Positions 26,332 to 35,607 of a stretch of DNA of 64,000 bases are shown here, piece after piece (the stretch's first letter is position 1; every line of letters starts with the position of its first letter). The notes beneath the pieces were generated by a model. That model was not told where the DNA came from and made no database searches. It saw only the letters and a list, made by a program, of their open reading frames with translations. The translations under genes were made by a program, and so were the position numbers. The DNA lies in the NCBI RefSeq assembly GCF_003751625.1, contig NZ_RJUL01000001.1, forward strand, positions 298,253 through 362,252, in the 5' to 3' direction. Origin of the DNA: Gallaecimonas pentaromativorans (lineage in GTDB: Bacteria > Pseudomonadota > Gammaproteobacteria > Enterobacterales > Gallaecimonadaceae).

Positions 26332-27456
26332 CTACTCCTGGGATCCGGAACCCGGCACGCCCGTTAACCGGCAGAAACCGGCGCGGGCACCATCGTCACT
26401 GATGAGCTCTTGCATCAGCTCGGGAAGCGTCAGCTTGCTCCAGCGGATGGCCTGCTCGATGGCGTAGGACACGGGAGAGTGGGGTTCGGTCTGGCGGAAA
26501 AAGTCCGCCAGTCGAGCCAATTGTTTCACCGCCTGCTCGCGGCCATGGATGGCAACCTCGATAGGATCGCCGCCCCTGGCTACTGCCGGTGCGTCGGCGT
26601 CGCCGACGGCGGCGTCTTCATCTAGCGCCACTGGCTCTGCCTGGGCGCGGGCCTTTTCAATGACCTCGCCGGCGTGGAACCAGAGGGTGTCACGGCAGCG
26701 TTGCAGCGCCTTGGTGATCTGGGTAGTGGGCTGGGGTTCCTGGCTGGCGTTGTCCATGGCATCGGACAACCGCTTGAACGCCGCCTGGGCACCTTCAATA
26801 TGGTCGGCAAGGGCCGCCAGCTCGCTGGCCGGCATTTCCTTGACCGTTTGGTTTATCTGCTCGAACGAGGCCGCGCCTGCCTTTATCTTCTGCTCGGCTT
26901 TGTCTTTATCCAGCCGGTTTATTTCGGCGGCCTGCTCGCAATGCCAGGTGGCAAAGGGGCCGAAGCTCTGGCCGAAAAAGAGCGGAATAGACAGCAGCGG
27001 CTGAATCAGGGCGCCCTCGGCGTCCAGGCCGTTAAGCCCCACCAGGGGCGCCAGCCGGGTGGCGATGCCCTCTTCGTCGGGCATGGGGTAGAGCTGGTCC
27101 CAGTACTGCTCGATAAGGTTGGCGGCCAGCAAGAAGCCGTCTTTGAGGCCCAAAAAGCCGTACTCGCGGCACCAGGCTTCAATCAGCCAGGTCACCAGTT
27201 CCAAGTCTTTGGACTGGCCGGAGACGATATCGGGGATCTGTTGGCTCAGATCGCGCCACTGGCTGGGGGGCTGGTAGTCTTCTTCCAGCACCGCCTGGCG
27301 CTCAATGGCCCGGGCCTGGCTGCGAATGTCTTTGAGGGTAAAATAGGGAGAGACCGGTGACTCGTCCTCACGGAGATCGACACCGCACGGACTATCCTCG
27401 GAAATAGACGCCATCAGTGCGTCAAAATCAAAGAGAGAAATGGTAATTTCGCTCAC
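26332..27456 (-). CDS. tssA: T6SS cap/baseplate-associated protein TssA (ImpA)
   Basis: A 374-residue TssA with the N-terminal ImpA domain: SPCGVDLREDESPVSPYF, WLIEAWCREYGFLGLKDGF, and YWDQLYPMPDEEG, all in the first 140 residues. The C-terminal part after an acidic linker (about 280-300) has PHSPVSYAIEQAIRWSKLTLPELM, a short-TssA type end. TssA proteins prime and coordinate tube and sheath growth. The upstream 31-nt gap from pppA is the place where translation restarts. Confidence 0.93.
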   Translation of the reverse strand: MSEITISLFDFDALMASISEDSPCGVDLREDESPVSPYFTLKDIRSQARAIERQAVLEEDYQPPSQWRDLSQQIPDIVSGQSKDLELVTWLIEAWCREYGFLGLKDGFLLAANLIEQYWDQLYPMPDEEGIATRLAPLVGLNGLDAEGALIQPLLSIPLFFGQSFGPFATWHCEQAAEINRLDKDKAEQKIKAGAASFEQINQTVKEMPASELAALADHIEGAQAAFKRLSDAMDNASQEPQPTTQITKALQRCRDTLWFHAGEVIEKARAQAEPVALDEDAAVGDADAPAVARGGDPIEVAIHGREQAVKQLARLADFFRQTEPHSPVSYAIEQAIRWSKLTLPELMQELISDDGARAGFCRLTGVPGSGSQE

Positions 27457-27487
27457 AAGCTATCCCTAGCAATTTAATTCCAGACAC

Positions 27488-28270
27488 CTAGCGAGAGTAA
27501 ATTGGGATGGTTACATCATCACCGTTTTCGCTAGAAAATCCAGCATAGCAATCCTGCTGTGCCTTCACAAGAACACAGGTAATATTATCTTTTGATTTTT
27601 TAACTAAAGCTGAATGCATCATGGCCATTCCGGCTTCTTCTAATTCACCGACGGACAAAAAGGCATTTAGCTCTTCCTGATTAAATTCCTTGCTAATACC
27701 GTCACTGCAAATAAGGAAGATATCCCCGTCTTTGACCTCGCCATTGAGGTACTCGGCGGCCAGTTCGTCATCTACCCCAACCGCCCTGGTGATCACGTGC
27801 GCCAAGGGATGAGACTCGGCATCCGCCTCATCAAGGAGGCCTTGCTCAACCATTTCAGCCACTTGCGAATGGTCGCGGGAAACTTGCCGAAGCTGGCCGT
27901 CGCGGGCTAAATAGCAGCGGCTGTCACCCACCCAAAAAAGGTGAAATTGATTACCCACAACCATTAATGCCACCACAGTGGAACCTATGGTTTGATCATC
28001 CAAAAAACGGGCGCCGTAATCACGTATCTTTTGATTCGAAAGGGATAAAGCCTTTTCCAAATCATTTACCGTGAATTTGCCTACATCTTTTTTTCTGATC
28101 TCGCTATCAACGGTGTCACAAATTAATTGGCTGGCCACATCGCCGGCTTGATATCCCCCCATGCCATCGGCCACTACCCAGATGCCCCTGTCGGTCACAT
28201 CCAGGTAGGCGTCCTCGTTATGGTTACGGGTGCCACCTCTGTGGGTAAAACCGGAAGAAAGATAACGCAT
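27488..28270 (-). CDS. pppA: PP2C-type protein phosphatase PppA of the T6SS switch
   Basis: A 260-residue PPM/PP2C Ser/Thr phosphatase. Metal-binding motifs are visible in order: RNHNEDA (about 15-21), VVADGMGG (33-40), GSTVVALMV, SRDHSQV, LICSDGI and KDNITCVLV. It is complete and likely active. In P. aeruginosa, PppA removes the phosphate that PpkA places on Fha, shutting the apparatus down. Here tagH (Fha) leads the operon and ppkA is divergent, so the switch is intact. The gene is more AT-rich than its neighbours. Confidence 0.94.
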   Translation of the reverse strand: MRYLSSGFTHRGGTRNHNEDAYLDVTDRGIWVVADGMGGYQAGDVASQLICDTVDSEIRKKDVGKFTVNDLEKALSLSNQKIRDYGARFLDDQTIGSTVVALMVVGNQFHLFWVGDSRCYLARDGQLRQVSRDHSQVAEMVEQGLLDEADAESHPLAHVITRAVGVDDELAAEYLNGEVKDGDIFLICSDGISKEFNQEELNAFLSVGELEEAGMAMMHSALVKKSKDNITCVLVKAQQDCYAGFSSENGDDVTIPIYSR

Positions 28271-28274
28271 TGTC

Positions 28275-28946
28275 TTATTGCTCCATCAAGGTCGCGGTCT
28301 GCCATCCCTGTTCCTGCCATTGTCCGGCCAGGAGTGCCGCGAACTGTCCCACCTGGGGAAGGCCCCGGGTGGACAGCCAGCAGGGTTCGACATAGGCCGA
28401 GCCCTGGGTCCACCAGAGGGTCTTTTCTTCTTCTTTATTCAAAAGGGCCGCCAGCAATTGCCGCTCCGACACTTCGCCGGGCAGCACCAAGTTGCCTTCT
28501 TCGTTGGGCAGTCGCAGCCGGCCGGGGGTTGGCGCCGGGGGTTTTATCTCCCCCAGCCCCTGTTGCCAGGCCGCCTCATCCCAGTGGTCGTCCAGCACCG
28601 CCAGCACTTTTTCTTCCAACTGGCCGGCCCATTGCGGGTCACGCCAGGCATCGAGGGCGCGGCCCGGATACTGGCCAATCACCATAAACGGAAAGTGCCG
28701 CCCTACCCTGTCCACCGACGGGATAAAGGTGCCCACCAGCCCGCTTTCACTCAGGGTGTCGGGGCTGGCCGCAAAGTGCCAGATGGGCGCCGTGAGGTAG
28801 GCGTCCAGCCAATTCTCGCCCAGTTGTTCGCGGCTGACCGCCAGGCCCGCCTGGCACCACTCGAAAAACAGGTCGCGAATGGCGGGGGGCAGCTGGTGGC
28901 TGATGAAATCCCCGCGGTTTGGCACCTTACCGAAATATCCCCACAT
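28275..28946 (-). CDS. tagF: T6SS post-translational repressor TagF (ImpM)
   Basis: A 223-residue ImpM/DUF2094 protein. The start MWGYFGKVPNRGDFIS and the motif FFEWCQAGLA are typical, as are SVDRVGRHFPFMV and the C-terminal WWTQGS. TagF holds the system inactive independently of the threonine-phosphorylation pathway, in P. aeruginosa by acting on Fha. It follows tssM after 9 nt and precedes pppA after 4 nt. Confidence 0.92.
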   Translation of the reverse strand: MWGYFGKVPNRGDFISHQLPPAIRDLFFEWCQAGLAVSREQLGENWLDAYLTAPIWHFAASPDTLSESGLVGTFIPSVDRVGRHFPFMVIGQYPGRALDAWRDPQWAGQLEEKVLAVLDDHWDEAAWQQGLGEIKPPAPTPGRLRLPNEEGNLVLPGEVSERQLLAALLNKEEEKTLWWTQGSAYVEPCWLSTRGLPQVGQFAALLAGQWQEQGWQTATLMEQ

Positions 28947-28955
28947 CAGTCCGTC

Positions 28956-31900
28956 CTACAAGGTTCTGGGTAACTGGAAGCTCTCCAGCATGCTGGTATT
29001 AAAGGGTTGTTTGACCGAGTTGGTGACCAGCTCCAACTTGGCCTGGTATTCACCGAGGCTGATTTCCACCAGCTCGTGGCGGTCCTGGGTGGACAGCCGC
29101 GCCGATTCTTGCAACAGCTTGAAGATGGCCCAGGGCCCCTGGTAGCTGGCCGCCAGCGGTGACGAGCTGCCAGTGGGGGTAAACACCACCCGGGTCAGCT
29201 GGGCGCCGGTGCGCTCGGGCCAGTTGAAGCTGATAAAGCGCGGCGGATCGTGGCGGTAGATGAGATCCTGGCCGTCAATTTCCAGCATGAACTGGCTGAC
29301 CCTTGAGTCCAGGAACACCGGCTTGAGGCTAAAGCCCAGGCGCGGCTCGCCGGAACCGCGCGGGAAGAACACGTCGCGGATCTGCTGGGCCTTTTCAAAG
29401 AGCGCCAGGCTGCTTTGGCTGATGCCAATGTCCTTGGTGAGGGTCCAGGGGCTGCGCTGGGTGTCTACATAGGGCTTGAGCTGGTCGTTAAAGAAGCTGT
29501 CCAGGGTACCGCCGTAACCGAAGAATCCGGCAAAGTCCTGCAAGGCCACTTCCGAGTCGGCCTGACGGCGGAAGGGGTATTTGCCGGCAATGGCGCTGCG
29601 ATAATCGCGGTACACGCTGGAGCGCCAAATCTCGTTTATGGAGCGGCTCACCGACTGGCGCACCACCTTCTTGGCATCGACGATAAAGTCGCCCATCAGG
29701 CCGTCCAGCTGATCGGTCTCGGAGTCCGCCAAGGCGGTGTAGAAATCCTTGAGGGCATCGTCAAACTGGCTGCGATTGACGGTGGCAATGGCGTGGGGGC
29801 GCGACAGCCCGCCCTGCTCCTCAAAGTAACGGGCCGCCACCTTGATATCGCCTTGCATCTGCGCCACCAGTTCGTCGGACACCGCGTTAAGGCGCTCGAA
29901 GGATTTTTCCACCGGGGTAGCCTCGGGCTCGTCCTGGGCGATGGTGGAAGCCACCAGGCCGGAGAGCTGGCGCTTACGCTCGGACAGACGGGCGTTGGCG
30001 ATGTCTTTTGCCTGATCGGCGGCAGCATCAAACTTGCCAGCCTGTTTGGGCTCGGACAAATCGGTGTTTTTCTTCACCGCCGACAACAACCGGCTCACCG
30101 GCGCCTCGGGGCCTGACAACAGGTTGGCGATACGGGCACCGTCGCGGGCGTTATCGAAGGGCTTGATGCGCAAGTCCTTGATGAACTCTTCCCAGACATA
30201 GACGTAATCGCGGAAATAACGCTCGGCCACGCCTTTTTGGATGGCGTTTTCGTCGAGGTTTCTAAAGTCGTTGTCTTCCTGGCCGTAGACCCAGGAGTCT
30301 TCTACCAGGCGTTTGACGATCTTGTCTTTTTCCGGCAAGAACACGCCGTTGTAGCCGTTGCGGGTATAAAGCCCGGGAATGCCGGCGTTGAGATCGGTCC
30401 CGGAGCGGCGCTCAAAGACCCCGTCAGCCACCGAGCCCAAAATGAGCGGCAGGCGGAAATCGGGCAGCCGCGAGTTCTGGGCGTCGAGCTTCATGCGGTG
30501 ATAGGCGCGCTCGGCAAGGGGCATGGCGGTGAGCTCGGCCTGGGCATTGGCCACCAGTTGGTTGTCTACCGGCAAGGCCTGGCCCAGGGCCAGTAACCGG
30601 CCCAGGTGATTGTTCAAAGACTCACGGGTAGCGCGGTTAACCTCGCCTGGCAGCTGGCGCTCGAGCATCAGCTCGAACCAGGCGTGGACCTGGTCGGCAT
30701 CCAGATGGGCGCGCTCGTGCAGCATCAGGTAGGTCTTGAGGGTCTCGTAGAGGTACTCAAGGTTATCGAGGTTGGAGCCAATCTCGGACTCAAGGCTCGA
30801 GGTCAGCGCCTTACCCAAACGCATCTGCAGCAGGCGGCCATAGGCGCCTTCGGCGGCCTGGCCCAATTTATTACCCTGGAACAGACCCAACTGCTGCGGG
30901 CCGCCGGCCGGCATCGGCTGGCCTTCTACCCCCGGCATGGACGACACCGCCGTCAGCAGGCCGTCGAGCTTGACCCAGTCTAAGTCCTGCTCGTCCAGGG
31001 TGGGTTGCAGCTCTTTGAGGGTTTTGTCATAACCGGCCACCAGGTTGCTGTTCCACTGGAAGGAAAGGTACCAGCTCACCCCCAGTGCCACGGTGCAAAC
31101 GGCAGCGGCCGCCAGGGCCACCCGGCGTACCCACACGAAACGTTTTTCGTGGGCGACATCGGTGCTGGCCAGGTTGTGCTCGGAGAAGATGATGTCTTCA
31201 AAGAGGCGGCGCAAAAAGAAGCCGTCGCGGGTGCGGGCCACTGCCGGCGCGGCCGGGGCCTTGACCTTGAACTGGCTGTCCACCAGCTTGGAGACCTTGT
31301 CCTTGGCCTGACCGCCCTGCTCGGACGACACCAAATAGATGCCCCGCAGCAGCGGCACTTCTTCATAGGCAGAGGGGAAGAACACCTCTTTGAGCATGTC
31401 CCACAGCGGCGCCTGCAACAGTGCCAGTTGCTTGGAGAACTGGTAGATGCGGCGCTGGGCGTTGGCGTTGCGCTCTTGCTGCAAGCGGTGCAGGGCGAAC
31501 TTGTCTACCCGTTGCAGCATATTGATAAATTCCGCTTCGAAGGCGCCGGGCAGGCTCTTAGGGTCGCGCACCGATTGCAGTGGGAAAGTCATGCCGAACA
31601 CTTCTTCGCGCTCTTTTTCAGAGAGCTGGGCGAAGACGTCGTTAAAGCCTTCCAAGAGGTCAAACTTGGTGAGCAGCACATAGACCGGGAAGATAAGCCC
31701 CAGGCGGTTTTTCAGCTCTTGGACCCGCTGCTTGAGGGCGCGGGCATGGAGCATACGCTCGGTGGGGGTCTGCTCCAGCAGATCGGCCACGCTCACCGAC
31801 AGCAGAACACCATTGATGGGGCGGCGCGGGCGGTTTTTCTTCAACAGCCCCAAAAAGGAGTTCCAGCCGCGGGCGTCGCGCTTGTCGGCGCTGTCCTGGG

Positions 31901-32474
31901 TGGTGTAGCGGCCAGCGGTATCAATCAGCACTGCCTTGTTGGTAAACCACCAGTCGCAGTGGCGAGTACCGCCAACGCCTTTGACCGAGTCGATGCCCAT
32001 TTGCTCTTTTAACGGGAATTCGAGCCCGGATGAGAGCAGCGCCGTGGATTTACCACAGCCGGGGGCACCGATGATCATGTACCAGGGCAGCTCGTACACC
32101 GAGCGAAAACGCCCCGGCTTCCATTTTTTCACCAGCGCCAGGGCTTCGCGCATCCGCTCGCGCAGGGTCTCTACTTCTTCTTTAAGGAGCTCATCGTCGG
32201 TGTTGGCGCCGCTGAGCATTTCGTTGACGACCTGCTCGTTGGCCTTTTTCTCGCGCTTCATGCGCAGCAGGTATACACCTACCCACACCAGGGCGATCAG
32301 CAGCAGGAAGATCACTCGCGCCGCCACCGAGGCCAGGGGCTCCCAGCCGGCGATGGCTAAAAGCGGGCCGCCAAACCAAATAATAAGGGCCAGGGCCAGA
32401 GCCCCCAGCACGATAACGGTGTAACGGGAGGTCAGTATCGCTCCGAGGCGACGGATCCATGTCATGCCTTTCAT
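28956..32474 (-). CDS. tssM: T6SS membrane complex protein TssM (IcmF)
   Basis: A 1172-residue inner-membrane protein. Two N-terminal membrane segments lie at about 17-43 and 51-71. A cytosolic GTPase-like domain has Walker A GAPGCGKST at 136-144. A third membrane segment near residues 450-470 precedes a large periplasmic IcmF/DUF1215 domain that binds TssJ. The C-terminal half includes the conserved SFNWPERTGAQLTRVVF and PSPL-like end. With TssL and TssJ it forms the trans-envelope channel. A GAGG site 8 nt upstream supports the first ATG. Confidence 0.96.
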   Translation of the reverse strand: MKGMTWIRRLGAILTSRYTVIVLGALALALIIWFGGPLLAIAGWEPLASVAARVIFLLLIALVWVGVYLLRMKREKKANEQVVNEMLSGANTDDELLKEEVETLRERMREALALVKKWKPGRFRSVYELPWYMIIGAPGCGKSTALLSSGLEFPLKEQMGIDSVKGVGGTRHCDWWFTNKAVLIDTAGRYTTQDSADKRDARGWNSFLGLLKKNRPRRPINGVLLSVSVADLLEQTPTERMLHARALKQRVQELKNRLGLIFPVYVLLTKFDLLEGFNDVFAQLSEKEREEVFGMTFPLQSVRDPKSLPGAFEAEFINMLQRVDKFALHRLQQERNANAQRRIYQFSKQLALLQAPLWDMLKEVFFPSAYEEVPLLRGIYLVSSEQGGQAKDKVSKLVDSQFKVKAPAAPAVARTRDGFFLRRLFEDIIFSEHNLASTDVAHEKRFVWVRRVALAAAAVCTVALGVSWYLSFQWNSNLVAGYDKTLKELQPTLDEQDLDWVKLDGLLTAVSSMPGVEGQPMPAGGPQQLGLFQGNKLGQAAEGAYGRLLQMRLGKALTSSLESEIGSNLDNLEYLYETLKTYLMLHERAHLDADQVHAWFELMLERQLPGEVNRATRESLNNHLGRLLALGQALPVDNQLVANAQAELTAMPLAERAYHRMKLDAQNSRLPDFRLPLILGSVADGVFERRSGTDLNAGIPGLYTRNGYNGVFLPEKDKIVKRLVEDSWVYGQEDNDFRNLDENAIQKGVAERYFRDYVYVWEEFIKDLRIKPFDNARDGARIANLLSGPEAPVSRLLSAVKKNTDLSEPKQAGKFDAAADQAKDIANARLSERKRQLSGLVASTIAQDEPEATPVEKSFERLNAVSDELVAQMQGDIKVAARYFEEQGGLSRPHAIATVNRSQFDDALKDFYTALADSETDQLDGLMGDFIVDAKKVVRQSVSRSINEIWRSSVYRDYRSAIAGKYPFRRQADSEVALQDFAGFFGYGGTLDSFFNDQLKPYVDTQRSPWTLTKDIGISQSSLALFEKAQQIRDVFFPRGSGEPRLGFSLKPVFLDSRVSQFMLEIDGQDLIYRHDPPRFISFNWPERTGAQLTRVVFTPTGSSSPLAASYQGPWAIFKLLQESARLSTQDRHELVEISLGEYQAKLELVTNSVKQPFNTSMLESFQLPRTL

Positions 32475-32484
32475 CTATCTAGCC

Positions 32485-33786
32485 TCAGGGGATCAAATCA
32501 ATTTCCACCCGCCGGTTAAGGGCGCGGTGTTCGTTACTGTCATTGGGGTACAAAGGTTCGGCTTCGCCGCGACCTTCCGGCCAGAGCCGCCCGTCAAGCT
32601 TGCCGCCGCTGGCCAGCACATTGGCCACCGCATTGGCGCGAGCCAGGGACAAATGCCAGTTGGACGGGTACTTGCTGGTGAAGATGGGCTGGTCGTCGGT
32701 GTGGCCGGTAACCAGCACCTTGCCGTGGGTGGATTCCAGCGCCCGGGCAATTTTGTTGAGCACCGGGGTCATGTCCTCGCGCACCGTGGCCGAGCCGGAG
32801 CCGAACAGCGCCTCGTTGCCGATACGCAGGCGAATGCGATCCGGCAGGTACACCATCTCCAGCAAACCTTTGTCTATTTCGGTTTGCAGGATCTGGCGCA
32901 GGTATTTGGCGTCGGCCGAGTCTTTCAGGTCGCCCTGCTCGTCCCCTGCCACCGGCTGGGACGCCACCGACACCTTGGAGAAGTTCAAGAAGGTGGTCTG
33001 GGACCTTTGGTTGATGTTGTAGACAAAGCCCATGTACAGCAGCAGCAACACCACCCCGCACAGGGCAAAGGCCACCCACAGCGGGAAGCGCTGGGCCAGC
33101 TCGTCACCGGGCACCAGCTTTTGCTCCCAATCCCCTTCAAAGGGGGTGGCGTAGCGGCCCTTGTCGGCACAGATTTGCTGGTAGATGCGATCTTTTAAGC
33201 CATCCAGGGCTTCCTGCCCCAGGTTCTCGACCCGGTATTTGCCCTTAAAACCCAGGCTCAGGCACAAGAACTGCAGCGTCAGCAGCGGCACGTCGTTGGT
33301 GCGCTGGGCCTTTTCCACCAGTTCGAAAAAGTGGATACCGGCCAGGGTCTCGGAGTGAAACTCCGACAGCAACGAACTGGCGGCCCATTGGCCGCTGCCG
33401 CCCCAGGGGCTGTTGAGTACGATTTCGTCCAGCAGCGCGCACAGGCAGTAAGACGCCATGTTGACGGTGTCTGGCGCCACCTGCTGGCCCTGTAATGCGC
33501 GCAGGTATTCACGGATAAGATCCATGCTCTGGCGCTTGAGGGCGCTGATGTCGTCAACGCTGCTGGCCTGGCCGAGGCGGTCGGCCAGAGACAAAATCTT
33601 GGACGCCTCGTCCACCAGCACATCCAGGTGGGTGGCGGGGAGCCGAAACCGGCCGCGCTGAAACTCATCGCTGACCGAGGCCAGGGCGGTTTTGTCGTCA
33701 TGGCCAACCGGCTCTTGGGCCGGGCGCGGGGGCGCCTGGCGAGCGCCGGGGCGCGGCTTGATTATGGTGCTGTCATTCATACTCAC
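32485..33786 (-). CDS. tssL: T6SS membrane protein TssL (DotU) with OmpA peptidoglycan-binding domain
   Basis: A 433-residue evolved TssL. The cytosolic DotU domain is at about 45-225 (LCALLDEIVLNSPWG, SSLLSEFHSETLAGIHFFELVEKA), with one membrane helix at 236-256. The C-terminal OmpA-like periplasmic domain is at about 315-433 (VLVTGHTDDQP, LSLARANAVANVL, NRRVEIDL). The extra domain ties the membrane complex to the cell wall. The first 45 residues are a Pro/Arg-rich tail. It lies between tssK and tssM with gaps of 18 and 10 nt. Confidence 0.95.
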   Translation of the reverse strand: MSMNDSTIIKPRPGARQAPPRPAQEPVGHDDKTALASVSDEFQRGRFRLPATHLDVLVDEASKILSLADRLGQASSVDDISALKRQSMDLIREYLRALQGQQVAPDTVNMASYCLCALLDEIVLNSPWGGSGQWAASSLLSEFHSETLAGIHFFELVEKAQRTNDVPLLTLQFLCLSLGFKGKYRVENLGQEALDGLKDRIYQQICADKGRYATPFEGDWEQKLVPGDELAQRFPLWVAFALCGVVLLLLYMGFVYNINQRSQTTFLNFSKVSVASQPVAGDEQGDLKDSADAKYLRQILQTEIDKGLLEMVYLPDRIRLRIGNEALFGSGSATVREDMTPVLNKIARALESTHGKVLVTGHTDDQPIFTSKYPSNWHLSLARANAVANVLASGGKLDGRLWPEGRGEAEPLYPNDSNEHRALNRRVEIDLIP

Positions 33787-33804
33787 ATCCCTGTGGGTGC
33801 TGGT

Positions 33805-35127
33805 TTACTGCCTGATGGCCCAAAGCTCCAGGGCCAGGCCCGGGTAGTTACCGGACACGTGCAATGCCAGGCCGCCGCTTTGCTTGAGCTGCTGCCAGCG
33901 CTCCGACTGGCTGTCGAGCAGGAAGTAGTGGTAACCGGCATGGTAGGGGATCTGCCGCGGCGCGACCGGCAAGGCGCTGACGCCGATACCGGGCAGATGG
34001 TTGTTGACCAGGTCGCGGATATGCTCCACCGGTCCCAGCTTGATCTGGGTAGGCAGGCGGCGGCGAATGTCTTCGGTGGTCAAATCGGCCTTCACCGCCA
34101 GCACCAGCTGGGCACTGGCCAGCATGGATTTGTCGGTGAGCGGCGCCACCTTGATACCAAACTGCGCTTCCTCAAGTTTGAGGGCCACGGCGGTTTGCTC
34201 CAGCACCGTCGACAGCGATTGGCTGATCACCGCCATCAAATCACCAAAAGTCTCGGTGAGGCGGTCGTGCTGATAAGACGGCAGGGCCGGCGGGCGCTTC
34301 TCGGCGCGGGTAAAGGTGGCCATTTCACCGGCCAGGGTCACCAGCAGGCTGTAGAGCCGCTCGGGGTGCACCTGGGGGCTGTCTTTGAGGTGTTCGAGAT
34401 TGGGCTGCCAGCGGTTAAGGGCTTGAAGCATCAGCACATCCAGCAAGGTGGTGGACTGCTCGGCGCCCTTTTGCATGCGCATGGCCAGCGCCTGGGCCCG
34501 CTGCTTGACCATGGCCAGCACTTCGCGCAGCAAAGAGGCCAGCGGGGTGATGGCGTTGATATCCAGGCACGGCGCCATGTAGCTGCGATCGAGCTTCACT
34601 TCTTTTTCGTTGATCACTTCAATGATGCGCGCCAGCGGCAAGGTGGCAAAGCCAGCCATGTCTTCCCGCTCCAGCTTGAGGCTGGGATTGAGGTAGGCAA
34701 GGCTCAAGTCTTCTTCGTCGCCATCGTCCAAGGACTCGTCCAGCACCTTGACGTCGCGCATCACAAATCGGCCGATGTGGTGGGAGTCGGCGGCCACGAT
34801 ATTGGCGCCGGCCAGCTTTTCCAGGGGAATGGCCAGGTACACCAGTTCGTCGCGGGCATCGGCCGGCACTTCTAAAAGCAGGTTGTCCTGCTGGTCAAAC
34901 TCGAACGGCAGGCCGTCGGGGAAGAGCCCAGCGCCTTTAATGACGCTGACCTGGCCCAGCGGCAGGGCTTGCTCGTCCAGGGTCAGTTGGTTGACCCCAT
35001 AACCGAACGGGAAGATGCGGCTGTGGCGAAGCCTTGCGGCGTGATAGTGAAAACGGTCTTGTTGCTGAAAATGCTGCGGGCGCAGCAGCATGCCTTCTGA
35101 CCAGGCGACCTTTGCCAAACGTTCCAT
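33805..35127 (-). CDS. tssK: T6SS baseplate adaptor TssK (ImpJ/VasE)
   Basis: A 440-residue TssK. The true start at 35127 gives the canonical N terminus VAWSEGMLLRPQHFQQQDR, and it is preceded by GAGAGGC; the reading frame extends 33 codons further but overlaps tssJ. TssK trimers join the baseplate wedge (TssF/TssG) to the TssL/TssM complex, and its C-terminal part resembles phage receptor-binding proteins. It follows tssJ by 11 nt. Confidence 0.95.
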   Translation of the reverse strand: MERLAKVAWSEGMLLRPQHFQQQDRFHYHAARLRHSRIFPFGYGVNQLTLDEQALPLGQVSVIKGAGLFPDGLPFEFDQQDNLLLEVPADARDELVYLAIPLEKLAGANIVAADSHHIGRFVMRDVKVLDESLDDGDEEDLSLAYLNPSLKLEREDMAGFATLPLARIIEVINEKEVKLDRSYMAPCLDINAITPLASLLREVLAMVKQRAQALAMRMQKGAEQSTTLLDVLMLQALNRWQPNLEHLKDSPQVHPERLYSLLVTLAGEMATFTRAEKRPPALPSYQHDRLTETFGDLMAVISQSLSTVLEQTAVALKLEEAQFGIKVAPLTDKSMLASAQLVLAVKADLTTEDIRRRLPTQIKLGPVEHIRDLVNNHLPGIGVSALPVAPRQIPYHAGYHYFLLDSQSERWQQLKQSGGLALHVSGNYPGLALELWAIRQ

Positions 35128-35138
35128 GTTGCCTCTCG

Positions 35139-35603
35139 TTATCCCTTGGTGCTGATAGCCAGCGCATCCAGTTTCAGACTGACATCCTTGTAACCGGTGG
35201 GATCGGCATCCAGCACCAGGCGCCATTGGGCGTTCTCGATATCGCGGTAAGCCACCACCACGCCGATAAAGCGGGTTTTGCCACTGAGGCGCAGTTTGAT
35301 GTCGCGTTTCTCGCCCGGTTGCAGCTCAAAGTCGTCCACTTTGACCAACTCGTTGCCAAGGGCACTGGCGGCGTCGCCGTAAAGATTGAAAAAGTCGCTG
35401 GCATCAAAGGCGCTGCGGCCATTGAGCTGGTAGACCTTCATCACCACCGGTGAAGGCCGGCCGGTGTAATCGGGGTTGAGGTTGTCTACGGCACTGACAT
35501 TGAGATCGGTGCTCGGCTCGTAAACGGCGTTAGCCACCACGCAACCGGCCAGCATTACCAGCACGGCAGACATAAACAAAGGACGCAGCCACTTGGCGTA
35601 CAT
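35139..35603 (-). CDS. tssJ: T6SS outer-membrane lipoprotein TssJ (SciN/VasD)
   Basis: A 154-residue lipoprotein. Residues 1-20 are a signal peptide ending in the lipobox LAGC, with Cys21 as the acylated residue. The rest matches the TssJ beta-sandwich: VVMKVYQLNGRSAFDASDFF and the GEKRDIKL strand. It anchors the periplasmic end of TssM to the outer membrane. Confidence 0.94.
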   Translation of the reverse strand: MYAKWLRPLFMSAVLVMLAGCVVANAVYEPSTDLNVSAVDNLNPDYTGRPSPVVMKVYQLNGRSAFDASDFFNLYGDAASALGNELVKVDDFELQPGEKRDIKLRLSGKTRFIGVVVAYRDIENAQWRLVLDADPTGYKDVSLKLDALAISTKG

Positions 35604-35607
35604 CGGA